64,000 nucleotides of DNA from Bacillus sp. SB49 (GTDB taxonomy: Bacteria; Bacillota; Bacilli; Bacillales; Halobacillaceae), in NCBI RefSeq assembly GCF_000469135.2, contig NZ_CP048117.1:1091501-1155500 (forward strand). Direction: 5' to 3'. Position numbers and translations under genes: made by a program. The notes below the pieces were generated by a model. That model did no database searches, was not told the DNA's origin, and saw nothing but the letters and a program-made list of their open reading frames with translations. Below, piece by piece: positions 43,305-53,138 of the stretch; position 1 is the stretch's first letter, and each line of letters begins with the position of its first letter.

Positions 43305-44984
43305 ATGAAAAAGACAAATTGGTTACTGCTAGTACTGGCACTGGTACTAAGCATGTTCCTCGCGGCATGTTCCGGCGGGGACGATACGTCTGGTTCTTCA
43401 GACGATTCATCCGACAGCTCGTCTGATGGGGAAGCATCACCAGACAGCGAGCAAGTACTTAACCTTTATGACACAGCAGAGATTCCTACAATGGATTCCT
43501 CTCTTGCTACGGACGCAGTAGCGTTCCAATTCCTTGGATCTACAATGGACGGGCTTTATCGTCTTGGTGAAGGTGCAGAAGCGGAACCTGGTATCGCTAC
43601 AGAACATGAAGTAAGTGAAGACGGTCTTACTTGGACATTCACTCTTCGTGAGGACGCTGTCTGGTCAAACGGCGATCCTGTAACAGCGAACGATTTCGTA
43701 TATGCATGGCAGCGTGCGGTTAACCCGGATACTGCTTCCGAGTATGGTCCATATATGATGAGTGGCGTAATCAAAAATGCAGAAGCAATTGCTGCCGGTG
43801 ATACTCCAGTTGAAGATCTTGGAGTAAAAGCAGACGGTGATTATACATTGACAGTTGAGTTGGAAAAACCGATTCCTTATTTCGAGTCTTTGACTACGTT
43901 CGGTACGTTCCTTCCATTGAACCAGAAATTCGTTGAAGAACAGGGCGATCAATATGCGCTTGAAGCGGACACGCTTGTCTATAACGGACCATTCGTTATG
44001 ACAGAGTGGAACCACGGCGAAGGCTGGACGCTTGAGAAGAACGAAGATTACTGGGATGCAGAAAACGTGAAGCTTGATACAATCAACGTCAAAGTTGTTA
44101 AAGATACAGCAACGGCTGTAAACCTTTATGAAACTGGGGAAGTCGATCGTGTGAACCTTTCTTCCGAGTTCGTCGATCAGTACCAGACTTCTGAAGAGTT
44201 CGGCGTCAAAGAAGAGCCGACATTGTTCTACTTGAAGATGAACCAGGAAAACGAAATTCTTGGTAACGTAAATGCACGTAAAGCGATTCAAATGGCGATC
44301 GACCGTCAAAGCATGGTTGACGTTATTCTGAACAACGGTTCCATCCCTGCAGTTGGTGACATTCCTGCCAAGTTCGCGAACCATCCGGAATCCGGAGAAG
44401 ACTTCCGCGATCTTAACGGTGACTTGATCGAGTACAACCTTGATGAAGCGCAGAAGCTTTGGTCTACGGCTAAAGAAGAGCTTGGTCAAGATACACTTGA
44501 ATTGGAATACCTTGGCGGCGATACAGAAGTTGCCAAGCAGATGGATGCTTACATCAAAGACCAGCTTGAGAAATTGGAAGGCTTGACTGTTAACGTCACT
44601 TCCGTACCTTTCAAAGAGCGTCTTGAGCGTGACACAAGCATGAACTATGAGCTTCAGAACTCCGGATGGGGTCCTGACTACATCGATCCGAACACATTCT
44701 TGAACATGTGGGTAACAGACGGTGGAAATAACATGACTGGTTATTCCAGCGAAGAATATGATGCGTTGATTGAAAAAGCGAACAACGAACTAGCTCTTGA
44801 GCCGGTTGAGCGTTTCGAAGCGTTTCTTGAAGCGGAGAAACTTTTGATCCAGGAAGATGCAGTCCTTGCTCCACTTTACCAACGTGCTCAGGCACAACTT
44901 TATAAGCCGTATCTTAAAGGTGTAATCGTCAACCCGATGGGACCTGACTACACTTACAAGTATGCTTATATCGAAGGTAAATAA
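43305..44984 (+). CDS. oppA: Oligopeptide-binding lipoprotein OppA
   Basis: Extracytoplasmic receptor of the oligopeptide ABC importer, which in B. subtilis also takes up Phr/CSF signalling peptides for competence and sporulation. 559 aa with lipobox FLAAC (Cys22), a serine/aspartate-rich linker to about 50, then the SBP_bac_5 fold: WTFTLREDAVWSNGDPVTAN, LPLNQKFVEEQGDQY, ARKAIQMAIDRQSMV, YELQNSGWGPDYIDPNTFLN. ATG 43305 follows GGGGAGG. The acidic composition suits a halotolerant exported protein. A hairpin terminator separates it from oppB. Confidence 0.95.
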   Translation: MKKTNWLLLVLALVLSMFLAACSGGDDTSGSSDDSSDSSSDGEASPDSEQVLNLYDTAEIPTMDSSLATDAVAFQFLGSTMDGLYRLGEGAEAEPGIATEHEVSEDGLTWTFTLREDAVWSNGDPVTANDFVYAWQRAVNPDTASEYGPYMMSGVIKNAEAIAAGDTPVEDLGVKADGDYTLTVELEKPIPYFESLTTFGTFLPLNQKFVEEQGDQYALEADTLVYNGPFVMTEWNHGEGWTLEKNEDYWDAENVKLDTINVKVVKDTATAVNLYETGEVDRVNLSSEFVDQYQTSEEFGVKEEPTLFYLKMNQENEILGNVNARKAIQMAIDRQSMVDVILNNGSIPAVGDIPAKFANHPESGEDFRDLNGDLIEYNLDEAQKLWSTAKEELGQDTLELEYLGGDTEVAKQMDAYIKDQLEKLEGLTVNVTSVPFKERLERDTSMNYELQNSGWGPDYIDPNTFLNMWVTDGGNNMTGYSSEEYDALIEKANNELALEPVERFEAFLEAEKLLIQEDAVLAPLYQRAQAQLYKPYLKGVIVNPMGPDYTYKYAYIEGK

Positions 44985-45020
44985 TAGCGCGCACCATACT
45001 AACCACATATAAGTTTCTTT

Positions 45021-45072
45021 TATAAGGGAGAGAGTATATGACCAGCGCGTTGGCATATGCTCTCTTTTTCCC
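45021..45072 (+). terminator. Attenuating hairpin between oppA and oppB
   Basis: AGAGAGTATATG/CATATGCTCTCT stem with an inner CCA/TGG, followed by T5. Placed after the receptor gene, it would allow more OppA than permease. No new promoter was identified before oppB. Confidence 0.75.
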
Positions 45073-45167
45073 TGAAAAGGAAATATTCTAATTATAAACA
45101 AAATTCAGTTAATTTCGACAGAGATAGAAAAATAAGAGATAGGGTTTACTTAAACGGAGGTGTTCAT

Positions 45168-46094
45168 ATGGCACGTTATATACTACAACGATTGGTCTAT
45201 ATGGTTATAACGATGTTTCTTATTGCAACCTTTACGTTCTTCCTGATGAAGTTTTTACCAGGTACTCCCCTAAGTGCTGCAGATAAATTGTCAGAAGAGC
45301 AACAGCAGGTTGTGTTGGAGAAGTACGGATTGGATGACCCGGTTCCTGTACAGTATTTTAATTACATGGTCAACTTGACTCAAGGTGACTTGGGAATCTC
45401 CTTCCAATTCGATAATCGTGAAGTGACGACGATCATGATGGAACGGGTCGGCCCGTCTATGCAGCTCGGCGTGCAAGCGATGATCATCGGTACGATTTTC
45501 GGGATGCTTCTCGGAATCATATCGGCCATTTATCATAATGGGTTCATGGATTACCTATCGACATTCATTGCAGTCATCGGGAAATCTATCCCTTCTTTCG
45601 TATTTGCAGGTATTCTTCAATATTACATCGGTGTAAAACTTGGTTGGTTCCCTGTTGCTCTTTGGGGAAGCTGGGAGTACACGGTTCTTCCTACCGTAGC
45701 CCTTGCCATATTCCCGATAGCAATTGCCGCTCGTTTCATGCGGACGGAAATGCTTGAAGTCATGAGCTCAGACTATATCACAACGGCACGTGCGAAAGGT
45801 GTCAACAAATTCGGAGTTGTATTGAAACACGGCGTCCGGAATGCGTTGATTCCACTTATTACAGTACTGGGGCCACTTGCGGTCAGCTTGATTACCGGTA
45901 CGCTTGTCATCGAGAATATTTTCGCCGTACCTGGGATTGGTGAACAATTCGTTAAAGCGATCAATACGAATGACTTTCCGATTATCATGGGGACAACCTT
46001 GTTAATCTCCTTCCTGTTTATTGTCATTATCTTAATCATTGATCTTCTTTATGGAATCATTGATCCTAGAATCCGACTGGCAGAAGGGAAGTAG
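45168..46094 (+). CDS. oppB: Oligopeptide permease OppB
   Basis: Inner-membrane channel subunit, 308 aa with six spans. MARYILQRLVYMVITMFLIA at the start, and the ABC EAA loop as AKGVNKFGVVLKHGVRNALIP near 222-242. ATG 45168 follows CGGAGGTG; earlier codons of the frame have no site. oppC follows after five bases. Confidence 0.95.
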   Translation: MARYILQRLVYMVITMFLIATFTFFLMKFLPGTPLSAADKLSEEQQQVVLEKYGLDDPVPVQYFNYMVNLTQGDLGISFQFDNREVTTIMMERVGPSMQLGVQAMIIGTIFGMLLGIISAIYHNGFMDYLSTFIAVIGKSIPSFVFAGILQYYIGVKLGWFPVALWGSWEYTVLPTVALAIFPIAIAARFMRTEMLEVMSSDYITTARAKGVNKFGVVLKHGVRNALIPLITVLGPLAVSLITGTLVIENIFAVPGIGEQFVKAINTNDFPIIMGTTLLISFLFIVIILIIDLLYGIIDPRIRLAEGK

Positions 46095-46099
46095 TCCAT

Positions 46100-47233
46100 A
46101 TGGATAATCAAAAACCATCGAAAGATTTATTTGTACCCGTCAATACGAAAGAACAGGATAACGAAGGTATTTCAAGACCCAGCCTGTCATTCTGGCAGGA
46201 TTCTTTCATCCGCCTTCGCAAGAATATAGGTGCGATGATCGGGCTGTTCATTTTGATTGCCTTAGGTGTCATGGCGATCTTTGGTCCATACATGAATGAC
46301 TATGGACAGTATGAGCAGGATTTGTCCCGTGCGAAGATGCCACCTAAAGTGGAAGGGCTCGGCTGGCTTGGTATGGATGGTACGCTGACTTCCGTACAAA
46401 GCGCCGGTACAGTTGAACAAGCTGAAACGAAAGCGATGATGCGTTTCAACAACCAGGAAGATTTCATTCAGACGAAAGTTTTGAATGATGGTTCCAACGG
46501 GGAGCCTGCAGAGGTGGAGGCCGTATACGACGTTTACGGTGCTAAAGATATGAATGATGAATCATTCTGGTTCGGGACAGACGGTCTTGGACGTGATTTG
46601 TGGACAAGGACTTGGATGGGAACGAGGATCTCCTTGTATATCGCCTTACTGGCAGCAGCGATTGATATGGTAATCGGGGTTGCATACGGTGGTATTTCCG
46701 GTTATTACGGCGGCCGCGTCGATAACTATATGCAGCGTGTCATTGAAATTCTGATGGGAATTCCGAACCTCGTTGTCGTCATCCTGATGATTTTAATACT
46801 CGAGCCGGGTATTTTATCCATCACGATAGCCTTGACGATCACCGGGTGGATATCGATGGCCCGTATCATACGAGGCCAGGTGCTGAAATTGAAAAACCAG
46901 GAATTTGTGCTCGCATCGAAAACGCTTGGAGCGAAGGATAATCGCATTCTGAGAAAACACTTGGTACCGAACGTAACCGGATTGATTATCATCAATACGA
47001 TGTTTACGATTCCAAGTGCCATTTTCTTCGAAGCCTTCTTGAGCTTCATCGGTCTCGGACTGCCGACGCCGACAGCATCACTTGGAACGCTGATTGATGA
47101 CGGATTCAAATCCCTTCAGATTTATCCGCACATCCTGTTGTTCCCGGCGATTGTAATCTCGCTTATCATGATTGCATTCAATATGCTTGCAGACGGTCTT
47201 CGTGATGCACTTGATCCGAAGATGCGCGAGTAG
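46100..47233 (+). CDS. oppC: Oligopeptide permease OppC
   Basis: Second channel subunit, 377 aa, longer than usual: an N-terminal cytoplasmic tail, first span at about 45-65, then a large extracytoplasmic insertion (about 75-155) before the DEFWFGTDGLGRDL-like region (SFWFGTDGLGRDLWTRTWMG) and the remaining spans with EAA loop ASKTLGAKDNRILRKHLVPN. The long insertion is also seen in some Bacillus Opp/App proteins. Overlapping unit with oppB and oppD. Confidence 0.94.
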   Translation: MDNQKPSKDLFVPVNTKEQDNEGISRPSLSFWQDSFIRLRKNIGAMIGLFILIALGVMAIFGPYMNDYGQYEQDLSRAKMPPKVEGLGWLGMDGTLTSVQSAGTVEQAETKAMMRFNNQEDFIQTKVLNDGSNGEPAEVEAVYDVYGAKDMNDESFWFGTDGLGRDLWTRTWMGTRISLYIALLAAAIDMVIGVAYGGISGYYGGRVDNYMQRVIEILMGIPNLVVVILMILILEPGILSITIALTITGWISMARIIRGQVLKLKNQEFVLASKTLGAKDNRILRKHLVPNVTGLIIINTMFTIPSAIFFEAFLSFIGLGLPTPTASLGTLIDDGFKSLQIYPHILLFPAIVISLIMIAFNMLADGLRDALDPKMRE

Positions 47234-47249
47234 GAGGTAGGTGTACAAG

Positions 47250-48308
47250 ATGGAAAAACTTCTAGAAGTAAAAAATATGCATGTATCATTTGACACCTAC
47301 GGCGGTGAAGTAAAAGCTGTACGTGGGGTTAACTTCGATTTGAAAAAAGGGGAGACGCTGGCGATTGTCGGCGAATCCGGTTCCGGTAAATCTGTAACGA
47401 CGAAAGCACTGATGCAGCTGATTCCGAAGCCGCCCGGGCGCATCAAAGAAGGAGAAATCCTTTTTGAGGGCCGTGACCTGGTGAAAATGAGCGAAAAGCA
47501 AATGCAGAAAATCCGCGGGAAAGAAATATCTATGATTTTCCAAGACCCTATGACGTCTTTGAACCCGACGATGAAAGTCGGAAACCAGATTATGGAGGGC
47601 TTGATCAAGCACCAAAAAATGGGTAAGACCGAAGCGCGTAAACGCGTGATCGAATTACTTGAGCTTGTCGGAATCCCTGATGCGGAGAACCGTATAAAGC
47701 AGTATCCGCACCAATTCTCAGGTGGAATGAGACAGCGTGTTGTCGTTGCTATCGCCCTTGCCTGTAACCCTAAACTGTTGATCGCGGATGAGCCGACCAC
47801 AGCCCTTGATGTAACGATTCAGGCACAGATCCTTGAGTTGATGAAAGAGATTCAAAAGAAAACAGATTCTGCTACGATTTTCATTACACACGATCTCGGC
47901 GTCGTTGCAAATGTCGCGGACAGAGTTGCTGTCATGTACGCTGGTAAGATCATAGAGATCGGTACGGTAGATGATATCTTCTATAATCCAAAACACCCGT
48001 ACACATGGGGACTGCTCGGCTCTATGCCGTCTTTGGACAGTGCAGATGAAGAGCTTTATGCCATTCCGGGATCTCCGCCCGATCTCTTGCATCCGCCAAA
48101 AGGCGATGCGTTTGCAGCCAGAAATGAATTCGCAATGAAGATTGACTTCGAACAAGAGCCGCCGATGTTCAAGGTGAGTGATACCCACTACGCAGCAACG
48201 TGGCTCCTGCATGAAAATGCTCCGGATATCGATCCGCCTGCTGCAGTTAAGAAGCGGATGGAAGGTATGGCGAAGTCAAAGAGTGAATCGGAAGGTGAAC
48301 GTGTATGA
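47250..48308 (+). CDS. oppD: Oligopeptide ABC ATPase OppD
   Basis: Cytoplasmic ATPase, 352 aa. Walker [15 protein letters not shown] near 38-51, signature [15 protein letters not shown], Walker [15 protein letters not shown], and the C-terminal oligopeptide-ABC extension with PRCRFAP-like region lacking cysteines ([18 protein letters not shown]). ATG 47250 has AGGAGGTAGG upstream. OppF overlaps by four bases. Confidence 0.95.
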   Translation: MEKLLEVKNMHVSFDTYGGEVKAVRGVNFDLKKGETLAIVGESGSGKSVTTKALMQLIPKPPGRIKEGEILFEGRDLVKMSEKQMQKIRGKEISMIFQDPMTSLNPTMKVGNQIMEGLIKHQKMGKTEARKRVIELLELVGIPDAENRIKQYPHQFSGGMRQRVVVAIALACNPKLLIADEPTTALDVTIQAQILELMKEIQKKTDSATIFITHDLGVVANVADRVAVMYAGKIIEIGTVDDIFYNPKHPYTWGLLGSMPSLDSADEELYAIPGSPPDLLHPPKGDAFAARNEFAMKIDFEQEPPMFKVSDTHYAATWLLHENAPDIDPPAAVKKRMEGMAKSKSESEGERV

Positions 48309-49246
48309 CACGAGAGAAACTACTTGAAATCAAGAATTTGAAGCAGCACTTCCAAACTGGTCGGAACAGTGTCGTCAAAGCTGTAGACGGTTTGAACTTT
48401 GATATTTATAAAGGCGAAACGTTCGGGCTTGTTGGAGAATCCGGTTGTGGGAAATCGACGACCGGGCGCACGATCATCCGTCTTTATGATGCAACAGACG
48501 GAGAGGTCATCTTCGATGGAGAGAACGTCCACGGTAAGAAAAGTCGGGAGGATTTGAAAAAATTCAACCGGGAAATGCAGATGATCTTCCAGGATCCGTA
48601 TGCGTCTCTTAACCCGCGGATGAAAGTCGAGGACATCATCGCTGAAGGGATGGACATTCACGGACTTGCAGAGAACGATAAAGCTCGACGTGAGCGCGTA
48701 TATGAACTGCTGGAAACGGTCGGATTGAACAAAGAGCACGCCAACCGTTATCCACATGAATTTTCCGGCGGACAGCGCCAGAGAATCGGAATCGCACGGG
48801 CGCTTGCAGTAGAACCCAGCTTCATCATTGCCGATGAGCCGATCTCTGCTCTTGACGTGTCGATCCAGGCACAGGTGGTCAACCTGTTGAAGAAACTTCA
48901 GAAGGATAAAGGTTTGACGTACCTGTTCATCGCCCACGACCTTTCCATGGTGAAATACATTAGTGATCGAATCGGGGTTATGTACTTCGGTAAAATGGTG
49001 GAACTTGCTGATGCAGATGATCTTTACAAGAATCCGATCCACCCGTACACGCAGTCGCTTTTGTCCGCTATCCCTCTTCCGGATCCGGATTATGAGCGCA
49101 ACCGTGAGCGTTTCACGTATGACCCTAGCAAGCACGATACGAGTGAAGAGCCGGAATTCCGTGAAGTCCGTCCAGGTCACTTCGTGTTATGTACGACAAA
49201 GGAATTCGAGCAATACCAGAAAGAATATGGTGTCGTACATCAATAA
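48305..49246 (+). CDS. oppF: Oligopeptide ABC ATPase OppF
   Basis: Partner ATPase, 313 aa. Walker [16 protein letters not shown] near 44-58, signature [15 protein letters not shown], Walker [17 protein letters not shown]. The C-terminal oligopeptide extension is short, with a single cysteine in FVLCTT, so no Fe-S cysteine cluster as in some Opp ATPases. ATGA overlap with oppD. Last gene of oppABCDF. Confidence 0.95.
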   Translation: MTREKLLEIKNLKQHFQTGRNSVVKAVDGLNFDIYKGETFGLVGESGCGKSTTGRTIIRLYDATDGEVIFDGENVHGKKSREDLKKFNREMQMIFQDPYASLNPRMKVEDIIAEGMDIHGLAENDKARRERVYELLETVGLNKEHANRYPHEFSGGQRQRIGIARALAVEPSFIIADEPISALDVSIQAQVVNLLKKLQKDKGLTYLFIAHDLSMVKYISDRIGVMYFGKMVELADADDLYKNPIHPYTQSLLSAIPLPDPDYERNRERFTYDPSKHDTSEEPEFREVRPGHFVLCTTKEFEQYQKEYGVVHQ

Positions 49247-49251
49247 AGAAA

Positions 49252-49287
49252 GAAGACACCTGCCGATTCGGCAGGTGTCTTTATTTT
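49252..49287 (+). terminator. opp operon terminator
   Basis: AAGACACCTGCCG, ATT, CGGCAGGTGTCTT and a T run. Confidence 0.92.
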
Positions 49288-49412
49288 TGCGGCCGTGTCT
49301 GTTGGAGAAGGGGTTTGTAGAAAATTGGAAGAAATTCGTTTCCATCCCTGTTATATAATTACAACCTTCTTTATAATGAAGAGTATCTAGAGGATAGGGG
49401 AGTAGGTTATTA

Positions 49413-50636
49413 ATGAGGAAATTTCGCAGGCTTGGGATATGTGCGGCTGCCATTCTGGCAGGAGTGGTTCTTCCGTTCTCATATGTCCAGGCAGAAGAGG
49501 AAGATAATAAAGAAGTAAGAGAAGCCGGCATCATGACGGAACGGCAGCTTGGAATTAAAGCCTTGCCGGATTCCGGGGAAGCAGCAAGGTTCACGTATCA
49601 GTCGGGACTTGACTTCGAGTATCCGGATGCCGTCCGGGGGATTTATGTAACAGGTCCTTCAGCAGGCGGTGCGAAGATGGAAGAACTTACGAAGCTCGTG
49701 GAGGATACAGAATTGAATGCCATGGTAATCGATATTAAAGAAGACCATGGAAACATCACGTTTGAGCCGGAAGAAGGGTCCCCTTATGCAGAAGTGGCGG
49801 AGCCGTTCATCGATGATCCGCGGGCGATGCTTGAGGAGCTTGAATCGAAAGGTATCTATCCTATCGCACGTGTTGTCGTATTCAAGGACAGTCTGCTCGC
49901 TGAAAAAAGACCGGACCTTTCTTTTACAGAAAACGGTCAAGTGTGGAAGAACGGCAAAGGGGAATCTTTCGTGAACCCGTTCATGGAAGAAGTGTGGGAG
50001 TATAATGTGGAGCTTGCCAAACAGGCGGCAGAGCTCGGCTTCGAGGAAATCCAGTACGACTACGTCCGTTTCCCGGAAGGTTTCGGAGAAAGGGAAGACA
50101 TCCTTACATACGGTCAAGGGAAGTATGCGGATTTGGAGATGGATCATGTACAGAAACGAGTCCAGGCGGTCACCGATTTCGTCGAATATGCGAAGGGTGA
50201 ATTGAAAGCCTACGATGTCGATGTCTCTGTTGACATCTTCGGCTATGCGGCGACGATTCCGGAAGCTCCGAATATCGGGCAGAACTTCTCGAAAATATCA
50301 AGCAATGTCGATGTCATTTCATCAATGATCTATCCAAGTCACTGGGGGTCCTACTTCGGTATTGCCAAACCCGACGAAGAACCGTACCGTCTGATTGATG
50401 AATATGCCAAGGTGGAAAATGAAGTGCTGGGGAAACTGGATGACAAGCCGACTTCACGTCCTTGGCTTCAGGATTTTGAGGCGCCGTGGCTGTATTCGGG
50501 AGCGATGAAGCAGTACGGAAAAGCAGAGGTGGAAGCACAGATCAAAGCGTTGAATGAAAACGGTATTGATGAATTCCTGCTTTGGAATGCCGGTAACAAT
50601 TACACCAGCAATGTCGACTATACGCCGATGAATTAA
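49413..50636 (+). CDS. DUF4015 putative exported glycoside hydrolase
   Basis: 407 aa with a signal peptide (1-27, ...SYVQA) and a TIM-barrel-like DUF4015 (PF13200) domain: DAVRGIYVTGPSAGG at about 70, LNAMVIDIKEDHGNITFE, YPIARVVVFKDSLLAEKRPD, AELGFEEIQYDYVRFPEG with the conserved DYVRFP, and VSVDIFGYAA. The family is grouped with GHL proteins by fold; activity and substrate are unproven. Likely envelope located. Single gene after opp. Confidence 0.85.
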   Translation: MRKFRRLGICAAAILAGVVLPFSYVQAEEEDNKEVREAGIMTERQLGIKALPDSGEAARFTYQSGLDFEYPDAVRGIYVTGPSAGGAKMEELTKLVEDTELNAMVIDIKEDHGNITFEPEEGSPYAEVAEPFIDDPRAMLEELESKGIYPIARVVVFKDSLLAEKRPDLSFTENGQVWKNGKGESFVNPFMEEVWEYNVELAKQAAELGFEEIQYDYVRFPEGFGEREDILTYGQGKYADLEMDHVQKRVQAVTDFVEYAKGELKAYDVDVSVDIFGYAATIPEAPNIGQNFSKISSNVDVISSMIYPSHWGSYFGIAKPDEEPYRLIDEYAKVENEVLGKLDDKPTSRPWLQDFEAPWLYSGAMKQYGKAEVEAQIKALNENGIDEFLLWNAGNNYTSNVDYTPMN

Positions 50637-50642
50637 AGGGGA

Positions 50643-50668
50643 GGACCAGAGGAATCTGGTCCTTTTTT
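50643..50668 (+). terminator. DUF4015 gene terminator
   Basis: GGACCAGA, GGAA, TCTGGTCC and T6. The next 160 bp hold the yjbC promoter only. Confidence 0.88.
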
Positions 50669-50772
50669 GGTGTTTGATCTTCTTGAGAACAGGGTATTAA
50701 TACTTGTGGCCGTTTGAATAGATCGATGGCAGTTCCATATCCTAAAAACAGCAGGAGCGCATCCGGCGCCAT

Positions 50773-50801
50773 TTAACATAAGTTGAATTATTCGTTATAA
50801 T
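50773..50801 (+). promoter_or_regulatory. yjbC sigma-A promoter
   Basis: TTAACA, 17 bases, TATAAT, 30 bp before the yjbC start. In B. subtilis yjbC-spx has several upstream promoters; this is the only clear one here. Confidence 0.65.
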
Positions 50802-50831
50802 AAAAGGGACAAATTGTAAGGGAGTAGATCA

Positions 50832-51422
50832 ATGAATTGGTATGAGAAGTTGAACGAGTATTTTCCTGTTGAGGAAATGAAATCAAAAGAACACATGGAA
50901 GCACTATTGAAAGAGAAAAGCGACGTATATTTTAAAGATGAAGGAGAGCATCACGTTTTAATGTATGCCGAGTTCGATACTTTCCTTTTCATCGACTATG
51001 TATATGTCTCCTCTGCTTCACGTGGTCAGGGACTTGGTCACAAACTCATCAAGAAAATGAAAGCGAAAGGAAAGCCGATCATCCTGGAAGTAGAACCGGT
51101 CGATTATACCGACACGGATACGGAGAAAAGACTCCGCTTCTATCAAAGGGAAGGCTTTAAACACGCCCAATCCATTGGTTATACACGAAGGTCTCTTGCA
51201 ACGAACGAAGTCAATGCCATGGAAATTCTCTACTGGTCACCGGAAGATGCTTCCGAAGAAGAGATTTACGAAAAAATGAAAGCGATGTACACGGAAATCC
51301 ATACTTACAAGGACGAAGAGTTCTACGGGAAATCGTATCAGCACGTGGATGAAGTGCTGACCAGAGATGAAGATAGAGATGTGGAGAATATCATAAAGGA
51401 ATTGGACAAAACGAAAAACTGA
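50832..51422 (+). CDS. yjbC: GNAT acetyltransferase YjbC
   Basis: 196 aa. GNAT acetyl-CoA motif A is IDYVYVSSASRGQGLGHKLI (about 54-73) and the motif B region FYQREGFKHAQSIGY. The C-terminal 60 residues are a charged helical extension (SEEEIYEKMKAMYTEIH). Substrate unknown; YjbC is linked to salt-stress survival in B. subtilis. Precedes spx as in that genome, but here a terminator lies between. Confidence 0.88.
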   Translation: MNWYEKLNEYFPVEEMKSKEHMEALLKEKSDVYFKDEGEHHVLMYAEFDTFLFIDYVYVSSASRGQGLGHKLIKKMKAKGKPIILEVEPVDYTDTDTEKRLRFYQREGFKHAQSIGYTRRSLATNEVNAMEILYWSPEDASEEEIYEKMKAMYTEIHTYKDEEFYGKSYQHVDEVLTRDEDRDVENIIKELDKTKN

Positions 51423-51432
51423 TCTATAGAAC

Positions 51433-51463
51433 AAATACCCGCCATCCTAAGGCGGGTATTTTC
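51433..51463 (+). terminator. yjbC terminator
   Basis: AAATACCCGCC, ATCCTAA, GGCGGGTATTTT. It lies between yjbC and the spx promoter. Confidence 0.85.
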
Positions 51464-51617
51464 AATAAAAACACGTAGTTGAAAATGAAAAAAATGCAGA
51501 ATGGTTGTTTTTTATGTTTAACGGTGTGATAAAACGGGTAATTCTTTAAAGGAAACGCGCTTTGAATCGTATTGTCACATATTTGTTGAACTTTATATAG
51601 ATAATGCTTGACAGATG

Positions 51618-51656
51618 TGTTATAGTAGAATCAAGGTTAGATTATATTGATTACAA
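51618..51656 (+). promoter_or_regulatory. spx promoter with PerR-like box
   Basis: Extended -10 TGTTATAGT (51618-51626), then TTATATTGATTACAA (51642-51656), which matches the PerR consensus TTATAATnATTATAA at 12 of 14 defined bases and lies just after the expected start point. PerR binds the same region of the spx P3 promoter in B. subtilis. The 245 bp before the gene otherwise hold only AT-rich sequence. Confidence 0.5.
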
Positions 51657-51708
51657 AGAAAGAAGTAATTAAATAACACCATAAATTATTGAGGAGTGAA
51701 GTATCTAT

Positions 51709-52104
51709 ATGGTTACACTTTATACCTCACCAAGTTGTACATCATGCCGTAAAGCAAAGGCTTGGCTTGAAGAGCACGATATTCCTTATACGGAACGAAA
51801 TATTTTTTCTGAGCCGCTAACGTTGGACGAGATCAAGGAAATCCTTCGTATGACTGAGGATGGAACGGAAGAGATCATTTCCACACGTTCTAAGGTATTC
51901 CAAAAATTGAAAGTGGACTTTGACCAGCTGCCGATGCAGGATTTGTTCGATCTTATTCAAGAAAACCCTGGTCTGCTGCGCCGTCCAATCATTCTGGATG
52001 ACAAACGTCTGCAAGTAGGATACAACGAAGATGAAATTCGTCGATTCCTTCCACGCAGCGTTCGTACGTTCCAATTGAAAGAAGCACAACGCTTAGTCAA
52101 TTAA
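51709..52104 (+). CDS. spx: Spx global redox regulator
   Basis: Thiol-sensing ArsC-like regulator that binds the RNA polymerase alpha C-terminal domain under disulfide stress. 131 aa. The switch CxxC is Cys10-Thr-Ser-Cys13; Gly52 (in EDGTEEI) at the alpha contact and the RPI element (92-94) are intact. GAGGAGTGAAG precedes ATG 51709. It is normally degraded by ClpXP with SpxH, encoded 5.5 kb downstream. Confidence 0.97.
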   Translation: MVTLYTSPSCTSCRKAKAWLEEHDIPYTERNIFSEPLTLDEIKEILRMTEDGTEEIISTRSKVFQKLKVDFDQLPMQDLFDLIQENPGLLRRPIILDDKRLQVGYNEDEIRRFLPRSVRTFQLKEAQRLVN

Positions 52105-52111
52105 TAAATGA

Positions 52112-52148
52112 AGAAAGCTGGAAGGCGGTAGCCTCTCCAGCTTTTTTC
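52112..52148. terminator. spx terminator
   Basis: AAAGCTGGAAGGC, GGTA, GCCTCTCCAGCTTTTTT with one bulge; also faces the convergent terC gene. Confidence 0.85.
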
Positions 52149-52173
52149 TTTTTATATGGTTCGAGCCCGGTTT

Positions 52174-52839
52174 TCATATCGCCGTTCCCTTCCTTTTGTT
52201 CGCGAAATATCCTAATGTAATAACCAAAATGACCATGAAAGGAGCGAACACTTGGTGGATGATAGGCATTTGCTCTGCAAAGTGGAGGACATGGCGGTCT
52301 TCCAGCACCATTTCTGCCGCTGTAAAGGTCAAAATGCCGGCACCGAAATAGATGAGCATCGGGAACTTGTCCATTAAATGAAGGATAATCCTGCTGCCCC
52401 AAACGATGATTGGGACGGAAACGAGCAGACCGATCACAACGAGGATGATGTTGTTGTGCGAGGCACCTGCTATAGCAAGCACATTATCGAATCCCATGAC
52501 GATATCGGCGAAGACGATGGTTTTAACAGCTGCGAACAGACTGTCACCGGCTTTGATATGGTCGTTTTCGTCATTGTCTGTCAAGAGTTTGATGGCGATA
52601 TAGAAAAGTAACAGCCCTCCGATTAATTGAAGATAAGGAATTTGGAGAAGATAAAGAGCAACCATCGTTAACAGCACCCTGGCGCCGACCGCGAGGCCTG
52701 TCCCGAGGATGATGGCCTTGTTCCTTTGTTCCGGGGGGAGGTTTCGACTCGCGAGTGCGATGACGACCGCATTATCTCCGCCGAGAATAATATCGATACT
52801 GATGATGATCAACAGTGGTTCAAGCAAGTCCCAGTTCAT
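52174..52839 (-). CDS. yjbE: TerC family membrane protein YjbE
   Basis: 221-aa integral membrane protein with seven spans. The two acidic TerC motifs are seen as SIDIILGGDNAVVIALA (about 14-30) and VFADIVMGFDNVLAIAG (about 108-124). TerC proteins of this group export manganese and metallate exoenzymes. Start ATG 52839 after AGGAGG. The upstream region was checked for a manganese yybP-ykoY riboswitch and none was seen. Confidence 0.9.
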   Translation of the reverse strand: MNWDLLEPLLIIISIDIILGGDNAVVIALASRNLPPEQRNKAIILGTGLAVGARVLLTMVALYLLQIPYLQLIGGLLLFYIAIKLLTDNDENDHIKAGDSLFAAVKTIVFADIVMGFDNVLAIAGASHNNIILVVIGLLVSVPIIVWGSRIILHLMDKFPMLIYFGAGILTFTAAEMVLEDRHVLHFAEQMPIIHQVFAPFMVILVITLGYFANKRKGTAI

Positions 52840-53138
52840 GTGATAATCCTCCTGGCTATGTAGTGACAAACTTAGGGGAATAGGCTAAAATGATAACTCA
52901 ACCACCCGGTAAGACGGCCTTATTGTCATGATATTCATGTCTTATATGGTTATATGCTGAATTCGAGCAATTTGTTTTCCATTTAGACATTCCTGTCATA
53001 CAATAGGAATACATCAACCCTTACTTTCTACACATCTCAACGGTTGAAGCCAGGGCCTAACGGGTAAGGTTCTAAAACGAACGCAAGGGTGAGTGTTCCC
53101 TTCCCCCTTAAAACATGATAAGAAGGGAGAGAGACGTT

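Noticed and set aside
43665-44489. 274-aa minus-strand ORF
   Set aside because: Antisense shadow of oppA, rich in C, F and R, with no start signal.
48320-49180. 286-aa minus-strand ORF
   Set aside because: Antisense shadow of oppF.
52860-53030. yybP-ykoY manganese riboswitch before the terC-family gene
   Set aside because: The conserved aptamer loops are not present on the minus strand.
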